Below are positions 39,857 through 48,686 of a stretch of 64,000 nucleotides of DNA, piece by piece. This stretch comes from Massilia terrae. Lineage in GTDB: Bacteria; Pseudomonadota; Gammaproteobacteria; Burkholderiales; Burkholderiaceae_D. A model generated the notes under the pieces. That model was given only the letters and a program-made list of their open reading frames with translations. It had not been told where the DNA came from and searched no databases. Made by a program: the position numbers and the translations under genes. How positions within the stretch are numbered: position 1 is the stretch's first letter; each line of letters begins with the position of its first letter. Location: the NCBI RefSeq assembly GCF_024753145.1, contig NZ_JANUGU010000001.1, positions 558,001 through 622,000 of the forward strand, in the 5' to 3' direction.

Positions 39857-40870
39857 TTATTTCGACTGGTAGATCTTGTCGAACTCGCCGCCGTCATCGA
39901 AGTGCGTTTTCTGGGCTTTTTGCCAGCCGCCGAACAGCTCGTCCACGCTGAACAGCGTGATCGGCTGGTAGTTGGCCGCGTATTTCTTCATCACCGCCTG
40001 GTTGCGCACGCGCAGGAAGTGCTTGGCGCCGATTTCCTGGCCTTCCGGGGTGTACAGGAAGTTCAGGTAGGCCGTCGCCTCCTTGCGCACGCCCTTGCGG
40101 TCGACCACCTTGTCGACCACGGCCACCGGCGACTCGGCCAGGATCGACACCTTCGGGTAGACCACGTCGAAGTTGCCGCCGAATTCGGCGCGCACAAGGT
40201 TCACTTCGTTTTCAAATGTAACCAGCGCATCGCCGATCTGGCGCTGGGTGAAGGTGGTGGTGGCGGCGCGGCCGCCGGCGTCCAGGATCGGCACGTTTTT
40301 GAAGATGCCCTTCACCAGCTCGCGCGCCTGCGCCTCGCTGCCGCCTTTCTTGAGCACCGAGCCCCAGGCCGCCAGGTAGGTGTAGCGGCCATTGCCCGCG
40401 GTCTTGGGATTCGGGATCACCACTTGCACGCCCGGCTTGGCCAGGTCCGGCCAGTCATGGATGTTCTTCGGGTTGCCTTTGCGCACCAGGAACACCATGG
40501 TCGAGTAATACGGGGCCGCGTGGTCGGGGAACTTCTTGGCCCAATCCTTCGAGACCAGTCCTTTGTCGGCCAGGAAATCGATATCGTTGGCCTGGTTCAT
40601 CGTTACCACCGAGGCTTCCAGTCCGTCGGCGACCGCGCGCGCCTGCTTGCTCGATGCCGCGTGCGATTGCTTGATGGTGACGGTCTCGCCGGTCTGCTTC
40701 TTGTACTCCGCCACGAAGGCGGGGTTGATGTCCTTGTACAATTCACGCGCGACGTCGTAGGAAACGTTTAACAGCTCGACGTCGCGGGCGTTGGCAGACA
40801 GGGGCAGGGCGCTGGCAAGCGCGGCGGCGAGCAGCCAGCGGCGCAGGGAAGACGTGGTCGTGGTGGTCAT
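39857..40870 (-). CDS. sbp: Sulfate/thiosulfate ABC transporter periplasmic binding protein
   Basis: 337 residues. A signal peptide (LRRWLLAAALASALPLSANA) precedes ELLNVSYDVARELYKDINPAFVAEYKKQTGETVTIKQSHAASSKQARAV, the classic Sbp/CysP opening. The SSKQARAV stretch includes the sulfate-contacting Ser residues of Salmonella SBP. Later blocks NPKTAGNGRYTYLAAWG and FENEV fit too. The ATG at 40870 has AGAAG just upstream; a frame extension further upstream is unlikely. The permease and ATPase genes (cysT, cysW, cysA) are not adjacent. The upstream region holds two strong inverted repeats, candidates for control of sulfur metabolism genes. Confidence 0.9.
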   Translation of the reverse strand: MTTTTTSSLRRWLLAAALASALPLSANARDVELLNVSYDVARELYKDINPAFVAEYKKQTGETVTIKQSHAASSKQARAVADGLEASVVTMNQANDIDFLADKGLVSKDWAKKFPDHAAPYYSTMVFLVRKGNPKNIHDWPDLAKPGVQVVIPNPKTAGNGRYTYLAAWGSVLKKGGSEAQARELVKGIFKNVPILDAGGRAATTTFTQRQIGDALVTFENEVNLVRAEFGGNFDVVYPKVSILAESPVAVVDKVVDRKGVRKEATAYLNFLYTPEGQEIGAKHFLRVRNQAVMKKYAANYQPITLFSVDELFGGWQKAQKTHFDDGGEFDKIYQSK

Positions 40871-40905
40871 ATTCTTCTCGCTATCAGGACGGTGAAAACA
40901 ATTCA

Positions 40906-40935
40906 TGTTCCGTAAATTCGCGCACAAACGGAACA
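40906..40935. promoter_or_regulatory. Inverted repeat in the sbp/GNAT intergenic region
   Basis: TGTTCCGT (40906-40913), a 14-nt spacer, ACGGAACA (40928-40935). Perfect 8-bp arms lie 36 nt upstream of the sbp start, the usual place for a dimeric regulator. The regulator is unknown. Confidence 0.45.
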
Positions 40936-40967
40936 ATAGTTTTGTCATATGCTTAGAAAAGCGCAGG

Positions 40968-40991
40968 CATGCATATGTCTGGATATGCATG
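40968..40991. promoter_or_regulatory. Perfect 9-bp inverted repeat in the sbp/GNAT intergenic region
   Basis: CATGCATAT, six bases, ATATGCATG. It lies 98 nt before the sbp start and 90 nt before the GNAT start, so it could control either gene. This length and perfection are unlikely by chance in GC-rich DNA. Confidence 0.45.
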
Positions 40992-41080
40992 GGCTCAGAG
41001 CGGCTTTGCGAGCTTAGGTGTATAGTTCGCGGCGTCGGCCGAAGCCTGACCGGTTTATCGTTTTTTGTTTTCTTGGAACA

Positions 41081-41599
41081 ATGGGTATTGAAATTCGACA
41101 AGCATTGCCAACCGATGCGCAGGCAGCCTGCCATCTGTTGCGCCGATCGATCGCCGAGGGCTGCGTGCCGGACCACGGCGACAATCCCGGCATCCTCGAC
41201 GCTTGGCTCGGCAACAAGACCGCGCAGAATGTCGCCACCTGGTTTTCCACGCCCAGTAATTATGCCGTGGTCGCCGTGCGCGACGGCGCACTGGTCGGCC
41301 TCGCCCTGCTGACCGCCGCGGGCAAGGTGGCCCTGTGCTATGTGCTGCCCAATGCCGTGCGCAGCGGCATCGGCCGCGCGATGCTGGACGGGCTGGAGCA
41401 GAAAGCGCGCGCCTGGGACATCGGCCGCCTGCACCTGCAGAGCCCGCCGTCGAGCAGCGCCTTCTTCGAGCGCCACGGCTACACCAATGCCGGCAAGGAA
41501 AAGGCCTGTTTCGGCCTGGAGTGTGACCTGCTGTGGAAGAGCCTCAAGTGCACCGATCCCGCCCAGCGCAAGCGTTTCTGCAATTGCAGCGGTAAATAG
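41081..41599 (+). CDS. GNAT-family N-acetyltransferase
   Basis: 172 residues of the GNAT fold: IEIRQALPTDAQAACHLLRRSI at the start, then VVAVRDGALVGLALLTAAGKVALCYVLPNAVRSGIGRAMLDGLEQKA, with the acetyl-CoA pyrophosphate loop R-S-G-I-G-R (Q/R-x-x-G-x-G/A). The segment FFERHGYTNAGKEK is the typical last strand. The Cys-rich tail (CTDPAQRKRFCNCSGK) is unusual. The substrate is unknown. The ATG at 41081 is preferred because the GNAT first strand follows at once. It is divergent from sbp. Confidence 0.85.
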   Translation: MGIEIRQALPTDAQAACHLLRRSIAEGCVPDHGDNPGILDAWLGNKTAQNVATWFSTPSNYAVVAVRDGALVGLALLTAAGKVALCYVLPNAVRSGIGRAMLDGLEQKARAWDIGRLHLQSPPSSSAFFERHGYTNAGKEKACFGLECDLLWKSLKCTDPAQRKRFCNCSGK

Positions 41600-41655
41600 C
41601 CTGCCGTCATCTTTTTTCCGTGCTCACCTTGCGCTATAGTAAGCGCCTCGAATTG

Positions 41656-42396
41656 ATGAGTACGCTCATGGCTTCACGCAGAGAATTTCTCCAGCAGGGC
41701 ATGCGCCTGTCCGCGCTCGGTGTCCTGTCCACGCCGCTGATCGGGTGCGCCAGTGCCAGCACCCGGGCCCATCCGGTCCAGGCCGCGCAGAAAGCGGTCC
41801 CGCAACAAACCGCCGGGCGCGAACCGGCCGCGCCGGCCATCAAGGTGGCCGACAGTGGCACCACCAGCCTGGCCCCGCCGCCCGACCTGTTCGATGCCCA
41901 GATGCTCGACCTCGACTTCTGGGTCAAGCCGCGCACCCTGACCCTGGTGCGTCCGCAAAGCAACGAGAAGACCAAGGTGCTGTACTGGAAGGACGGCGAG
42001 GTGATCGACACGGCTTACCAGGAGTTGTGCCACATCCTGCGCGACGTCAACGGCAAGGCCACGATCCCGATCGACCCCAAGCTGCTGGAAACCCTGTGGG
42101 CGACCCAGGCCTTCATCGCCCGCTACGGGCTGGAACAGCCACTGGAAATCTTGTCCGGCTACCGTACCCCGGCCTCCAACAAGCGCCTGATCGAACAGGG
42201 CGTGCCGGCGGCGCGGCAGTCGCTCCACATGTCCGGCCGCGCGGCCGACATCCGCATTGCCGCCTTGAACGAGGAAGTGCTGGGCGGACTGGTGCAGAGT
42301 TTCCGCAAGGGCGGCGTTGGCTTCTATTATCGTTCCGGCGCGAAAGGTGGCTGGATTCATACGGATACGGGCCTGAATCGTAGCTGGAAAGGCTGA
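41656..42396 (+). CDS. DUF882/YcbK-type secreted peptidase (Tat/lipoprotein signal)
   Basis: 246 residues. The N terminus has a twin-arginine motif (SRREFLQQGMRLSALGVL) and ends in LIGC, a lipobox, so export by Tat and lipidation are both suggested. The C-terminal half has the M15-like DUF882 features: EILSGYRTPASNKRL, SLHMSGRAADIRI (H and D metal ligands) and GWIHTDTG (H). E. coli YcbK-like proteins of this family cleave or bind peptidoglycan. A Thr/Pro/Ala-rich linker separates the anchor from the domain. The start is uncertain (41656 or 41668). Confidence 0.8.
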   Translation: MSTLMASRREFLQQGMRLSALGVLSTPLIGCASASTRAHPVQAAQKAVPQQTAGREPAAPAIKVADSGTTSLAPPPDLFDAQMLDLDFWVKPRTLTLVRPQSNEKTKVLYWKDGEVIDTAYQELCHILRDVNGKATIPIDPKLLETLWATQAFIARYGLEQPLEILSGYRTPASNKRLIEQGVPAARQSLHMSGRAADIRIAALNEEVLGGLVQSFRKGGVGFYYRSGAKGGWIHTDTGLNRSWKG

Positions 42397-42479
42397 CGCC
42401 AAGCCGAACTTGCGCGAAAATTTGCTGTCACAAGCCGGATCGGCCAGAAGGCTGGTCCGCCGTTTCCAGGAGAACAGTG

Positions 42480-42767
42480 ATGGCAACTTTGAACGCACAC
42501 ACCATAGACCGGCGCCAATTGCCGGAACGCCGCGTAGCACTACGCGAGGGCAATTCCGTCATGTCGGCAGTCGACTACGTCGCGATGGTGCTCCTGATCA
42601 TCGGCGGCCTCAACTGGGGCATGGTCGGGCTTTTCAATATCGACGTGGTCTCCACCATCTTCGGCGCCGAAAGCCCGCTGTCGCGCGTCATCTTCGTGCT
42701 GGTGGGCGTGGCCGCGCTGTACTCGATCTACCTGTCGGCCAAGATGGCGACCAGCAGGCGGCACTGA
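42480..42767 (+). CDS. DUF378 (YuzA-like) membrane protein
   Basis: 95 residues. Two hydrophobic segments: VDYVAMVLLIIGGLNWGMVGLF and VIFVLVGVAALYSIYLSAKM. The pattern D-Y-x-A-x-x-L-x-x-I-G-G-L-N-W-G-x-V-G-L-F defines DUF378. A longer hydrophilic N terminus precedes it. The ATG at 42480 has AGGAG 7 nt upstream. A TTG-started phosphoesterase gene begins 3 nt after its stop, so the two are likely coupled. The role of the family is unknown. Confidence 0.8.
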   Translation: MATLNAHTIDRRQLPERRVALREGNSVMSAVDYVAMVLLIIGGLNWGMVGLFNIDVVSTIFGAESPLSRVIFVLVGVAALYSIYLSAKMATSRRH

Positions 42768-42769
42768 GC

Positions 42770-43222
42770 TTGCGCATCGGCCTCATTTCGGACACCCATG
42801 GGCTGCTGCGGCCGGAGGCGCTGGCCTTCCTGGCTGGCGCCGACCACATCGTCCACGGCGGCGACATCGGTGGCCCGGACATCCTCGACCGCCTGCGCGC
42901 GCTGGCGCCGCTCACCGTCGTGCGCGGCAACAACGACAGCGCGGACTGGGCGCGCGCGCTGCCGGACACCGCCTTGTTGCAGGTGGATGGCGTGGCGGTC
43001 TACGTCGTCCACGACCTGAAGACGCTGCCGCGCGATCCCGCCGCGGCTGGCGCCCGCGTGGTGGTGTCGGGACACTCGCACAAGCCGGTGCAGCGCGAGG
43101 ACAGCGGCGTCCTGTACGTCAATCCGGGCAGCGCCGGTCCGCGCCGTTTCAGCCTGCCGATCTCGGTCGGCGAATTGCTGGTCGCCGGCGGCACGGTGCA
43201 GGCCCGCATCGTCATGCTCTAA
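42770..43222 (+). CDS. YfcE/MJ0936-type metallophosphoesterase
   Basis: 150 residues with the calcineurin-like core of YfcE: LISDTHGLLRP (D-x-H), HIVHGGDIGGP (G-D), VRGNNDSADW (G-N-x-D), and SGHSHKPVQRE (G-H-S-H). The length is that of YfcE (about 180) or slightly shorter. The only start that keeps the first beta strand is TTG at 42770, which follows the stop of the DUF378 gene by 3 nt. The fold is clear; the natural phosphodiester is not. Confidence 0.85.
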   Translation: MRIGLISDTHGLLRPEALAFLAGADHIVHGGDIGGPDILDRLRALAPLTVVRGNNDSADWARALPDTALLQVDGVAVYVVHDLKTLPRDPAAAGARVVVSGHSHKPVQREDSGVLYVNPGSAGPRRFSLPISVGELLVAGGTVQARIVML

Positions 43223-43223
43223 A

Positions 43224-43439
43224 CTACTCGTAGTAATAGCTGCCCGGCTTCAGCGGCACGTCCGCCTTCTGCTCCCGCTCCAGTTCGTCGAAATCGACGT
43301 GCTTATCCCACAGCAAGTACCAACCCTGTTGCTGGCCCTTTTCCATGTCCGGATGCTGCCGCTGGTAGCCGTTGATGAAGCTGGTGAATTCGGAAACGTA
43401 GCCGCCGTGCTGCGGCCGGTAGGTCTGCTGGAATTTCAT
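43224..43439 (-). CDS. DUF3460 small protein
   Basis: 71 residues: MKFQQTYRPQHGGYVSEFTSFINGYQRQHPDMEKGQQQGWYLLWDKHVDFDEL. The pattern (S-E-F-T-x-F-I, then H-P and QQ-G-x-x-L-W-D) fits the Burkholderiales-specific DUF3460 family. It is a soluble, helical, charged protein. It converges with the phosphoesterase gene, just 1 nt apart. The function is unknown. Confidence 0.65.
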   Translation of the reverse strand: MKFQQTYRPQHGGYVSEFTSFINGYQRQHPDMEKGQQQGWYLLWDKHVDFDELEREQKADVPLKPGSYYYE

Positions 43440-43507
43440 GACAGGGCCCTCCCATGTGGCGGCCCGCGCGCGCAACCGCTCAGTTCGGGATGGCCGCGGG
43501 CGCCGAA

Positions 43508-43957
43508 ATGTCTTACGATACAGCGCTTCCAGTTTTCCTGCCGTACCACATGAACCTGCCCGACACCGACAAGCCCCGTTTCCGCCCGCGCCCCTGGGAT
43601 GCGCTGGTGTCGCCGCAAGACGTCGAATTGTGGATCGAAGAGCACAACCAGGCGATGCAGGAGTTGATCAGCCCGAAGGAAACCGGCGCCGGCATCCGCT
43701 TCAGCCTCGCCGTGGGCGGCGCCATCACCATGCAGACCGCCGCCGACGCCGTGATCCTCGACGTCGAGCCCGACGCCGAATGGGTGGCCCCGCTAATCAT
43801 CGCCGCTACCGGCGCCGAACAGCCCAAGGGCCAGATATGGATCCTGCCCGCCGACCGGCTGGTGCAGCTGATCCTCGGCTTGTCGAGCCTGGTCGAAAGC
43901 ACGATCCTCGTCACCGGCCACAACTTCGGCGCCCGCGCGCGCATGGCCTGGCGCTAA
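43508..43957 (+). CDS. Hypothetical protein
   Basis: 149 residues if started at 43508 (MSYDTALPVFL); another ATG at 43550 gives 135. No recognised domain. The middle (GAGIRFSLAVGGAITMQTAADAVILDVEPDAEWVAPLIIAATGAEQPKGQIWILPADRLVQLILGLSSLVESTILVTGH) is a plausible mixed alpha/beta protein without membrane anchors or cysteines. Acidic residues and strand-forming valines suggest a soluble protein. It is a lone gene between DUF3460 and the amino-acid importer. The codon pattern fits a real gene. Confidence 0.55.
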   Translation: MSYDTALPVFLPYHMNLPDTDKPRFRPRPWDALVSPQDVELWIEEHNQAMQELISPKETGAGIRFSLAVGGAITMQTAADAVILDVEPDAEWVAPLIIAATGAEQPKGQIWILPADRLVQLILGLSSLVESTILVTGHNFGARARMAWR

Positions 43958-44044
43958 GACTTTGTATTGACGGAATATTTCTTTCGCACAATCACGTTTT
44001 TCGGTTATAACAACGCATTCAGCATTTCGTGTAACGGTGATGCC

Positions 44045-44860
44045 ATGCGAAAGAACTCCCTGAACACTCTCCGCCGCCGCGCACTGGCGGCCGGCGCCCT
44101 GTTGCTGGCGGCTGGCTTCGCCGTGCCCGCGCACGCCGCCGACCTGCTCGACACCGTCAAGGCGCGCGGCACGCTTCGGATCGCGATGGAGGGCACCTAT
44201 CCGCCGTTCAACTACAAGGACAAGAAGACTGGCCAGCTGACCGGCTACGACGTCGAAGTGGCGCGCCTGCTGGCCGCGCGCATGGGGCTCAAGCCCGAGT
44301 TCATCAGCACCGAGTGGTCGGCGATCCTGGCCGGCCTGGGGGCGGGCAAGTACGACGTCATCGTGGCCCAGGTCGGCATCACGCCCAAGCGCGAGGCCAC
44401 CTTCGATTTCTCGGTGCCGTACACCTATTCGATTCCGCAACTGGTCGTGCGCAACAACGACACCACCACGTACAAGACGCTGGCCGACCTCAAGGGCAAG
44501 AAGGTCGGCGTGGGGCAGGGCACCGTGTTCGAGCAGCAGCTCAAGGCTGCGCCGCCCGGCATCGACATCAAGAGCTACCCGGCGACGCCGGAAACCCTGC
44601 AGGACCTCGCTTTCGGCCGCATCGACGCGGCGCTGCAGGACAGTCTCATCGTCAATTACCTGGTGAAGACTTCGCATCTGCCGCTGCGTGGCGCCGCACG
44701 CCTGGGCGATATTTCGCGCATGGGCATCCCTTTCCAGAAAGGGAATCCCAAATTCAAGGCTGCGCTCGACAAGGCGATCGAGGACGCGCGCGCGGACGGC
44801 AGCCTGAAGCAGCTGTCGATGAAGTGGTTCGGTACCGACGCCAGCCGCCCCGCAGAATAA
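44045..44860 (+). CDS. Polar amino-acid ABC transporter, periplasmic binding protein
   Basis: 271 residues. A signal peptide with a basic start (RKNSLNTLRRRALAAGALLLAAGFAVPAHA) precedes the SBP family-3 pattern: VKARGTLRIAMEGTYPPFNYKDKKTGQLTGYDVEVARLLAARMG, DVIVAQVGITPKREATFDFSVPYTYS. The P-P-F-N and G-Y-D-V-E segments bind the amino-acid backbone. The most similar systems are cystine/polar-amino-acid importers such as FliY/TcyA, but the side-chain specificity is not readable. The ATG at 44045 has GGTGA upstream. The permease follows 9 nt later. Confidence 0.9.
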   Translation: MRKNSLNTLRRRALAAGALLLAAGFAVPAHAADLLDTVKARGTLRIAMEGTYPPFNYKDKKTGQLTGYDVEVARLLAARMGLKPEFISTEWSAILAGLGAGKYDVIVAQVGITPKREATFDFSVPYTYSIPQLVVRNNDTTTYKTLADLKGKKVGVGQGTVFEQQLKAAPPGIDIKSYPATPETLQDLAFGRIDAALQDSLIVNYLVKTSHLPLRGAARLGDISRMGIPFQKGNPKFKAALDKAIEDARADGSLKQLSMKWFGTDASRPAE

Positions 44861-44869
44861 AGGCGTTTG

Positions 44870-45532
44870 ATGGACCTGATTGAATTGCTGCGCGAAGCGG
44901 CGCCGGTGATGCTGACCGGCGCCGGCTACACCCTCCTGTTTGCCGTTGCCGCCATGCTGGGCGGGCTGGTGCTGGGATTCCCCATCGCCGTGATGCGCAT
45001 CGCCCCATGGGCGCCGCTGCGCTGGCCAGCGGCGCTGTACGTCAGCATCATGCGCGGCACGCCGTTGCTGGTGCAATTGTTCGTGATCTATTACGGCTTG
45101 CCCAGCGTCGGCATCGAGTTCACGCCGGTGACCGCCGGCATCCTGGCGCTGTCCCTGAACGCCGGCGCCTACCTGTCTGAAAGCCTGCGCGGTGCGATCC
45201 ACAGCATCGGCGTGGGGCAGTGGCGCGCCAGTTTTTCGCTTGGCCTGAGCTATGGGCAGGCGCTGCGCTATGTGGTGTTGCCGCAGGCCTTGCGGGTCGC
45301 GGTGCCGTCGATGAGTAATACCTTGATCAGCCTGATCAAGGACACCTCGCTGGTGTCGGTGATCACGATGACCGAGCTGATGCTGGCCACCAAGGAAGTG
45401 ATTGCGACGACGTTCCAGCCGCTGCCCTTGTACATTGCGGCGGCTGCCATCTATTGGGTTCTGAGCCTGATCTTCGAGCAGGTGCAGCGCTATACCGAGC
45501 AGCGCCTCAACAGGGCGCACCAGCAACACTGA
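44870..45532 (+). CDS. Polar amino-acid ABC transporter permease
   Basis: 220 residues, five membrane segments. The start is LREAAPVMLTGAGYTLLFAVAAML. The EAA-type loop for the ATPase is the stretch ALRYVVLPQALRVAVPSMSNTLISLIKDTSL, which matches the His/Glu/Gln/Arg/opine permease family (HisMQ). The ATG at 44870 follows AAAGGC. Normally an ATPase gene (tcyC/gltL-like) follows, but the next gene lies on the other strand. The ATPase must therefore be encoded elsewhere or be shared. Confidence 0.9.
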   Translation: MDLIELLREAAPVMLTGAGYTLLFAVAAMLGGLVLGFPIAVMRIAPWAPLRWPAALYVSIMRGTPLLVQLFVIYYGLPSVGIEFTPVTAGILALSLNAGAYLSESLRGAIHSIGVGQWRASFSLGLSYGQALRYVVLPQALRVAVPSMSNTLISLIKDTSLVSVITMTELMLATKEVIATTFQPLPLYIAAAAIYWVLSLIFEQVQRYTEQRLNRAHQQH

Positions 45533-45539
45533 TCAAGGA

Positions 45540-45573
45540 AAATGGGGTTCCCGCTTCCGCGAGAACCCCATTT
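45540..45573. terminator. Inverted repeat between importer and ETF-QO genes (repeat family)
   Basis: AAATGGGGTTC (45540-45550), a 12-nt middle, GAACCCCATTT (45563-45573). The arms are almost those of the element at 14226. It sits between two convergent genes and ends in TTT, so it may terminate both. Confidence 0.6.
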
Positions 45574-45593
45574 CCGAAGCGTCACCGCGACGC

Positions 45594-47270
45594 TTACATA
45601 TTCGGATAATTCGGCCCACCGCCCCCTTCAGGCGTCACCCACACGATGTTTTGGGTCGGATCCTTGATATCGCAAGTCTTGCAATGCACGCAGTTCTGCG
45701 CATTGATCTGCAAGCGTTCCTGCCCCGCATCGTTCTTCACGAACTCATACACCCCCGCCGGGCAATAGCGCTGCTCCGGCCCCGCGAACCTGGCCAGGTT
45801 GACCTCCACCGGCACATCCTTGTTCTTGAGCGTCAGGTGAATCGGCTGGTCTTCCGCGTGATTGGTGTTCGAAATGAACACCGACGACAGCCGGTCGAAG
45901 GTCAGCTTGCCATCCGGCTTCGGATACACGATCGGCTTGAAATCCGCCGCCGGCTTCAGGCATTCGTGATCCGCATGCTGGTGATGCAGCGTCCACGGCG
46001 CCTTGCCGCGGAAGACCATCTGGTCGATGCCGGTCATGATCGAGCCCAGCACCAGCCCCTTGGACATCCACGGCTTGAAGTTGCGCGCCACGTGCAGCTC
46101 CTCGTGCAGCCACGATTGCTCGAAGGCTGCCGGATAGCTCGCCAACTCGTCGCCCTGGCGGCCTTCACCCAGCGCCACGAAGACCGAATCGGCCGCCAGC
46201 ATGCCGCTCTTGATCGCCGCGTGGCTGCCCTTGATGCGCGAGACGTTGAGGAAGCCCGCATCGCAGCCGATCAGCGCGCCGCCCGGGAACACCAGCTTCG
46301 GCAGCGATTGCAGGCCGCCCGCTGTGATCGCGCGCGCGCCGTAGGAAATGCGCTTGCCGCCCTCGAAGAAGGTGCGGATCGCCGGGTGCGTCTTGTAGCG
46401 CTGGAATTCCTCGTACGGCGACAGATAGGGATTCTCGTACGCCAGGCCGACCACGAAGCCGACCGCGACCTGGTTGTTCTCCAGGTGGTACAGGAAGGAG
46501 CCGCCGTAGGTCGCGTTGTCCATCGGCCAGCCGGCCGTATGGATCACGAGGCCCGGCTTGTGCTTGGCCGGATCAATTTCCCACAGTTCCTTGATGCCGA
46601 TGCCATAGGTCTGCGGATCCTTGCCCTTGTTGAGGTCGTACTTGGACATCAGCTGCTTGCCCAGATGCCCGCGCGAGCCTTCCGCGAACAGCGTGTACTT
46701 GGCGTGCAGCTCCATGCCGAGCTGGAAGGCATCGGTTGGCTGGCCTTCGCGGTTCACGCCCAAATTGCCGGTGGCGACGCCCTTGACCGAGCCGTCCTCG
46801 TTGTACAGGATCTCCGCCGCCGGGAAGCCCGGGAAGATTTCCACGCCCAGGGCCTCGGCCTGCTGGCCCAGCCAGCGCACCACGTTGCCGAGCGAGATCA
46901 CGTAGTTGCCGTGGTTTTCGAAACACTTCGGCACCATGAAATTCGGCGTCTGGTAAGCCTTGGTCTCGGTCAGGAACAGCACGCGGTCTTCGGTGACGGG
47001 CGTGTTGAGCGGCGCGCCGAGTTCCTTCCAGTTCGGGAACAGTTCGGTGATCGCCTGCGGATCCATGACGGCGCCGGACAGGATGTGCGCGCCGATTTCG
47101 CTGCCTTTTTCGAGCACGCAGACGGACACTTCCTGGCCTTTCTCCTGCGCCAGCTGCTTCAGGCGGATCGCCGCCGACAGGCCGGCCGGGCCGCCGCCGA
47201 CGATCACCACGTCATATTCCATGGCTTCGCGCGGGCCGTATTGTTCGAGGAGGTTGGAGGTCTCAGTCAT
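45594..47270 (-). CDS. etfD: Electron-transfer flavoprotein-ubiquinone oxidoreductase
   Basis: 558 residues, the normal length of ETF-QO. The FAD motif is [18 protein letters not shown] (20-37). Typical blocks are [68 protein letters not shown]. The 4Fe-4S cluster Cys residues appear near the C terminus in YCPAGVYEF and [16 protein letters not shown]. It passes electrons from ETF, reduced by acyl-CoA and other dehydrogenases, to ubiquinone. ETF genes are not adjacent. The enzyme is membrane-associated. Confidence 0.95.
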   Translation of the reverse strand: MTETSNLLEQYGPREAMEYDVVIVGGGPAGLSAAIRLKQLAQEKGQEVSVCVLEKGSEIGAHILSGAVMDPQAITELFPNWKELGAPLNTPVTEDRVLFLTETKAYQTPNFMVPKCFENHGNYVISLGNVVRWLGQQAEALGVEIFPGFPAAEILYNEDGSVKGVATGNLGVNREGQPTDAFQLGMELHAKYTLFAEGSRGHLGKQLMSKYDLNKGKDPQTYGIGIKELWEIDPAKHKPGLVIHTAGWPMDNATYGGSFLYHLENNQVAVGFVVGLAYENPYLSPYEEFQRYKTHPAIRTFFEGGKRISYGARAITAGGLQSLPKLVFPGGALIGCDAGFLNVSRIKGSHAAIKSGMLAADSVFVALGEGRQGDELASYPAAFEQSWLHEELHVARNFKPWMSKGLVLGSIMTGIDQMVFRGKAPWTLHHQHADHECLKPAADFKPIVYPKPDGKLTFDRLSSVFISNTNHAEDQPIHLTLKNKDVPVEVNLARFAGPEQRYCPAGVYEFVKNDAGQERLQINAQNCVHCKTCDIKDPTQNIVWVTPEGGGGPNYPNM

Positions 47271-47442
47271 GTTCTTGTAGGGTTAAAAAAATTTAAGCAC
47301 GAGTGTGCGGCTTTTCGGTGGCGAATGCAACTTTGCCCGATATTTTACGGCGATAATGCGAGGCGGGATTCTAAACTTGGCAAGATGTGTAATGATGTTG
47401 ACTTCTCCAACAACATCGCCGAGCAGCAACGGGAGCCGTAAC

Positions 47443-48219
47443 GTGGGCATTGAAGTAAATTTCGAAGGCAAGATAGCAATGATTACGGGCGCATCCAGCG
47501 CCCTGGGCGCGCGTTTCGCCAAGGCGCTGGCGGGCGCCGGCGCCCAGGTGGTGCTGGCCTCGCCGCACACCGAGCGGCTCAAGGAGCTGCGCGCCGAGAT
47601 CGAGGCCGATGGCGGCGCGGCGCACGTGGTGGGGCTGGACGTAACCGATCTCGCCAGCATCAAGGCGGCGGTCGCGCACGCGGAGACCGAGGCCGGGCCG
47701 ATCGACATCCTCGTCAACAACTCCGGCGTGTCGACCACCCAGCGCCTGCTCGACGTCACCGAGGAAGACTTCAGCTTCGTGATGGACACCAATCTGCGCG
47801 GCGCCTTCTTCGTGGCGCAGCAGGTGGCCAAGCGCATGATCGCGCGCGCCAAGGGCGACCCCAAGAAGCAGCACCGCATCGTCAACATCGCCTCCGTCGC
47901 GGGACTGCGCGTGCTGCCGCAGATCGGCGTCTACTGCATGAGCAAGGCAGGCGTGGTCCAGATGACCAAGGCGATGGCCGTCGAATGGGGCAAGTACGGC
48001 ATCAACGTCAACGCCATCTGCCCCGGCTTCATTTCGACCGAGCTGAATGAAGAATACTTCGGCACCGAAAACGGCAAGAAGCTGCTCGATATCCTGCCGC
48101 GCAAACGGCCGGGCCGGCCGGAAGACCTGGACGGGCTGCTGCTGCTGCTCGCCGCGGAGGAAACGCATTTCATCAACGGCGCCATCATCACGGCCGACGA
48201 CGGGATGACCGCGCAATAA
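47443..48219 (+). CDS. SDR-family oxidoreductase
   Basis: 258 residues with the classical SDR motifs: TGASSALGARFAKALAGAGA (about 15-34, cofactor binding), DVTD, NNSG in DILVNNSGVS, SVAG and YCMSKAG (catalytic Ser, Tyr, Lys), and PGFISTELN. The family covers 3-oxoacyl-ACP reductase and acetoacetyl-CoA reductase-like enzymes. The start is GTG at 47443, chosen because GGGAG lies 7 nt upstream. It overlaps the following thioesterase gene by 1 nt, so the pair may act on the same acyl-CoA. Confidence 0.88.
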   Translation: MGIEVNFEGKIAMITGASSALGARFAKALAGAGAQVVLASPHTERLKELRAEIEADGGAAHVVGLDVTDLASIKAAVAHAETEAGPIDILVNNSGVSTTQRLLDVTEEDFSFVMDTNLRGAFFVAQQVAKRMIARAKGDPKKQHRIVNIASVAGLRVLPQIGVYCMSKAGVVQMTKAMAVEWGKYGINVNAICPGFISTELNEEYFGTENGKKLLDILPRKRPGRPEDLDGLLLLLAAEETHFINGAIITADDGMTAQ

Positions 48220-48638
48220 TGAGCAAGCGACAGCAGGTGCACGTCATGCGGATGCCGATCCGCTGGGGCGACATGGACATGATGGGCCATGTGAACAATA
48301 CGGTGTATTTCCGCTATATCGAGTCGGCGCGCATCGCCTGGCTGGAAGAAGCGGGAGGTGCGCCCAATCCCACCGCCGAAGGCCCGGTGATCGTCAACGC
48401 CCACTGCAGTTTCATCAAGCAGCTCAAATATCCGGGCGAAATCGAAGTGACGACCTTTGTCGGGTCGCCGGGGCGTTCCAGCTTTGAAGTCACGCACGAG
48501 ATCCGGCTGGTCGGGGCGGATGGACAGGCAGGCGCACTGCATGCCGAAGGTGGCGCGAAAGTCGTGTGGGTGAATTTCGCGGCCGAGAAGTCCGTGCCGT
48601 TGCCGGACGAGGTGCGCGCGCTGCTACCCGCGCCCTGA
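48219..48638 (+). CDS. Hotdog-fold acyl-CoA thioesterase (4HBT/YbgC type)
   Basis: 139 residues. The family signature IRWGDMDMMGHVNNTVYFRYIESARI is visible at about 14-39, with the catalytic Asp in WGDMD and the H-V-N-N active-site loop. It is a YbgC/FadM-type acyl-CoA hydrolase. It overlaps the SDR stop codon by one base (TAATG), a sign of translational coupling. Transcripts end near the palindrome at 48687. Confidence 0.9.
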   Translation: MSKRQQVHVMRMPIRWGDMDMMGHVNNTVYFRYIESARIAWLEEAGGAPNPTAEGPVIVNAHCSFIKQLKYPGEIEVTTFVGSPGRSSFEVTHEIRLVGADGQAGALHAEGGAKVVWVNFAAEKSVPLPDEVRALLPAP

Positions 48639-48686
48639 GCGAATAAACGCCTGAGCGTTCGTTCCCCTAACCCTTATCCTAAAAAA

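Noticed and set aside
39857..41476. A 539-codon extended form of the sulfate-binding protein gene
   Set aside because: The extra N-terminal part overlaps the GNAT gene in antisense and precedes a clear signal peptide and ribosome-binding site at 40870.
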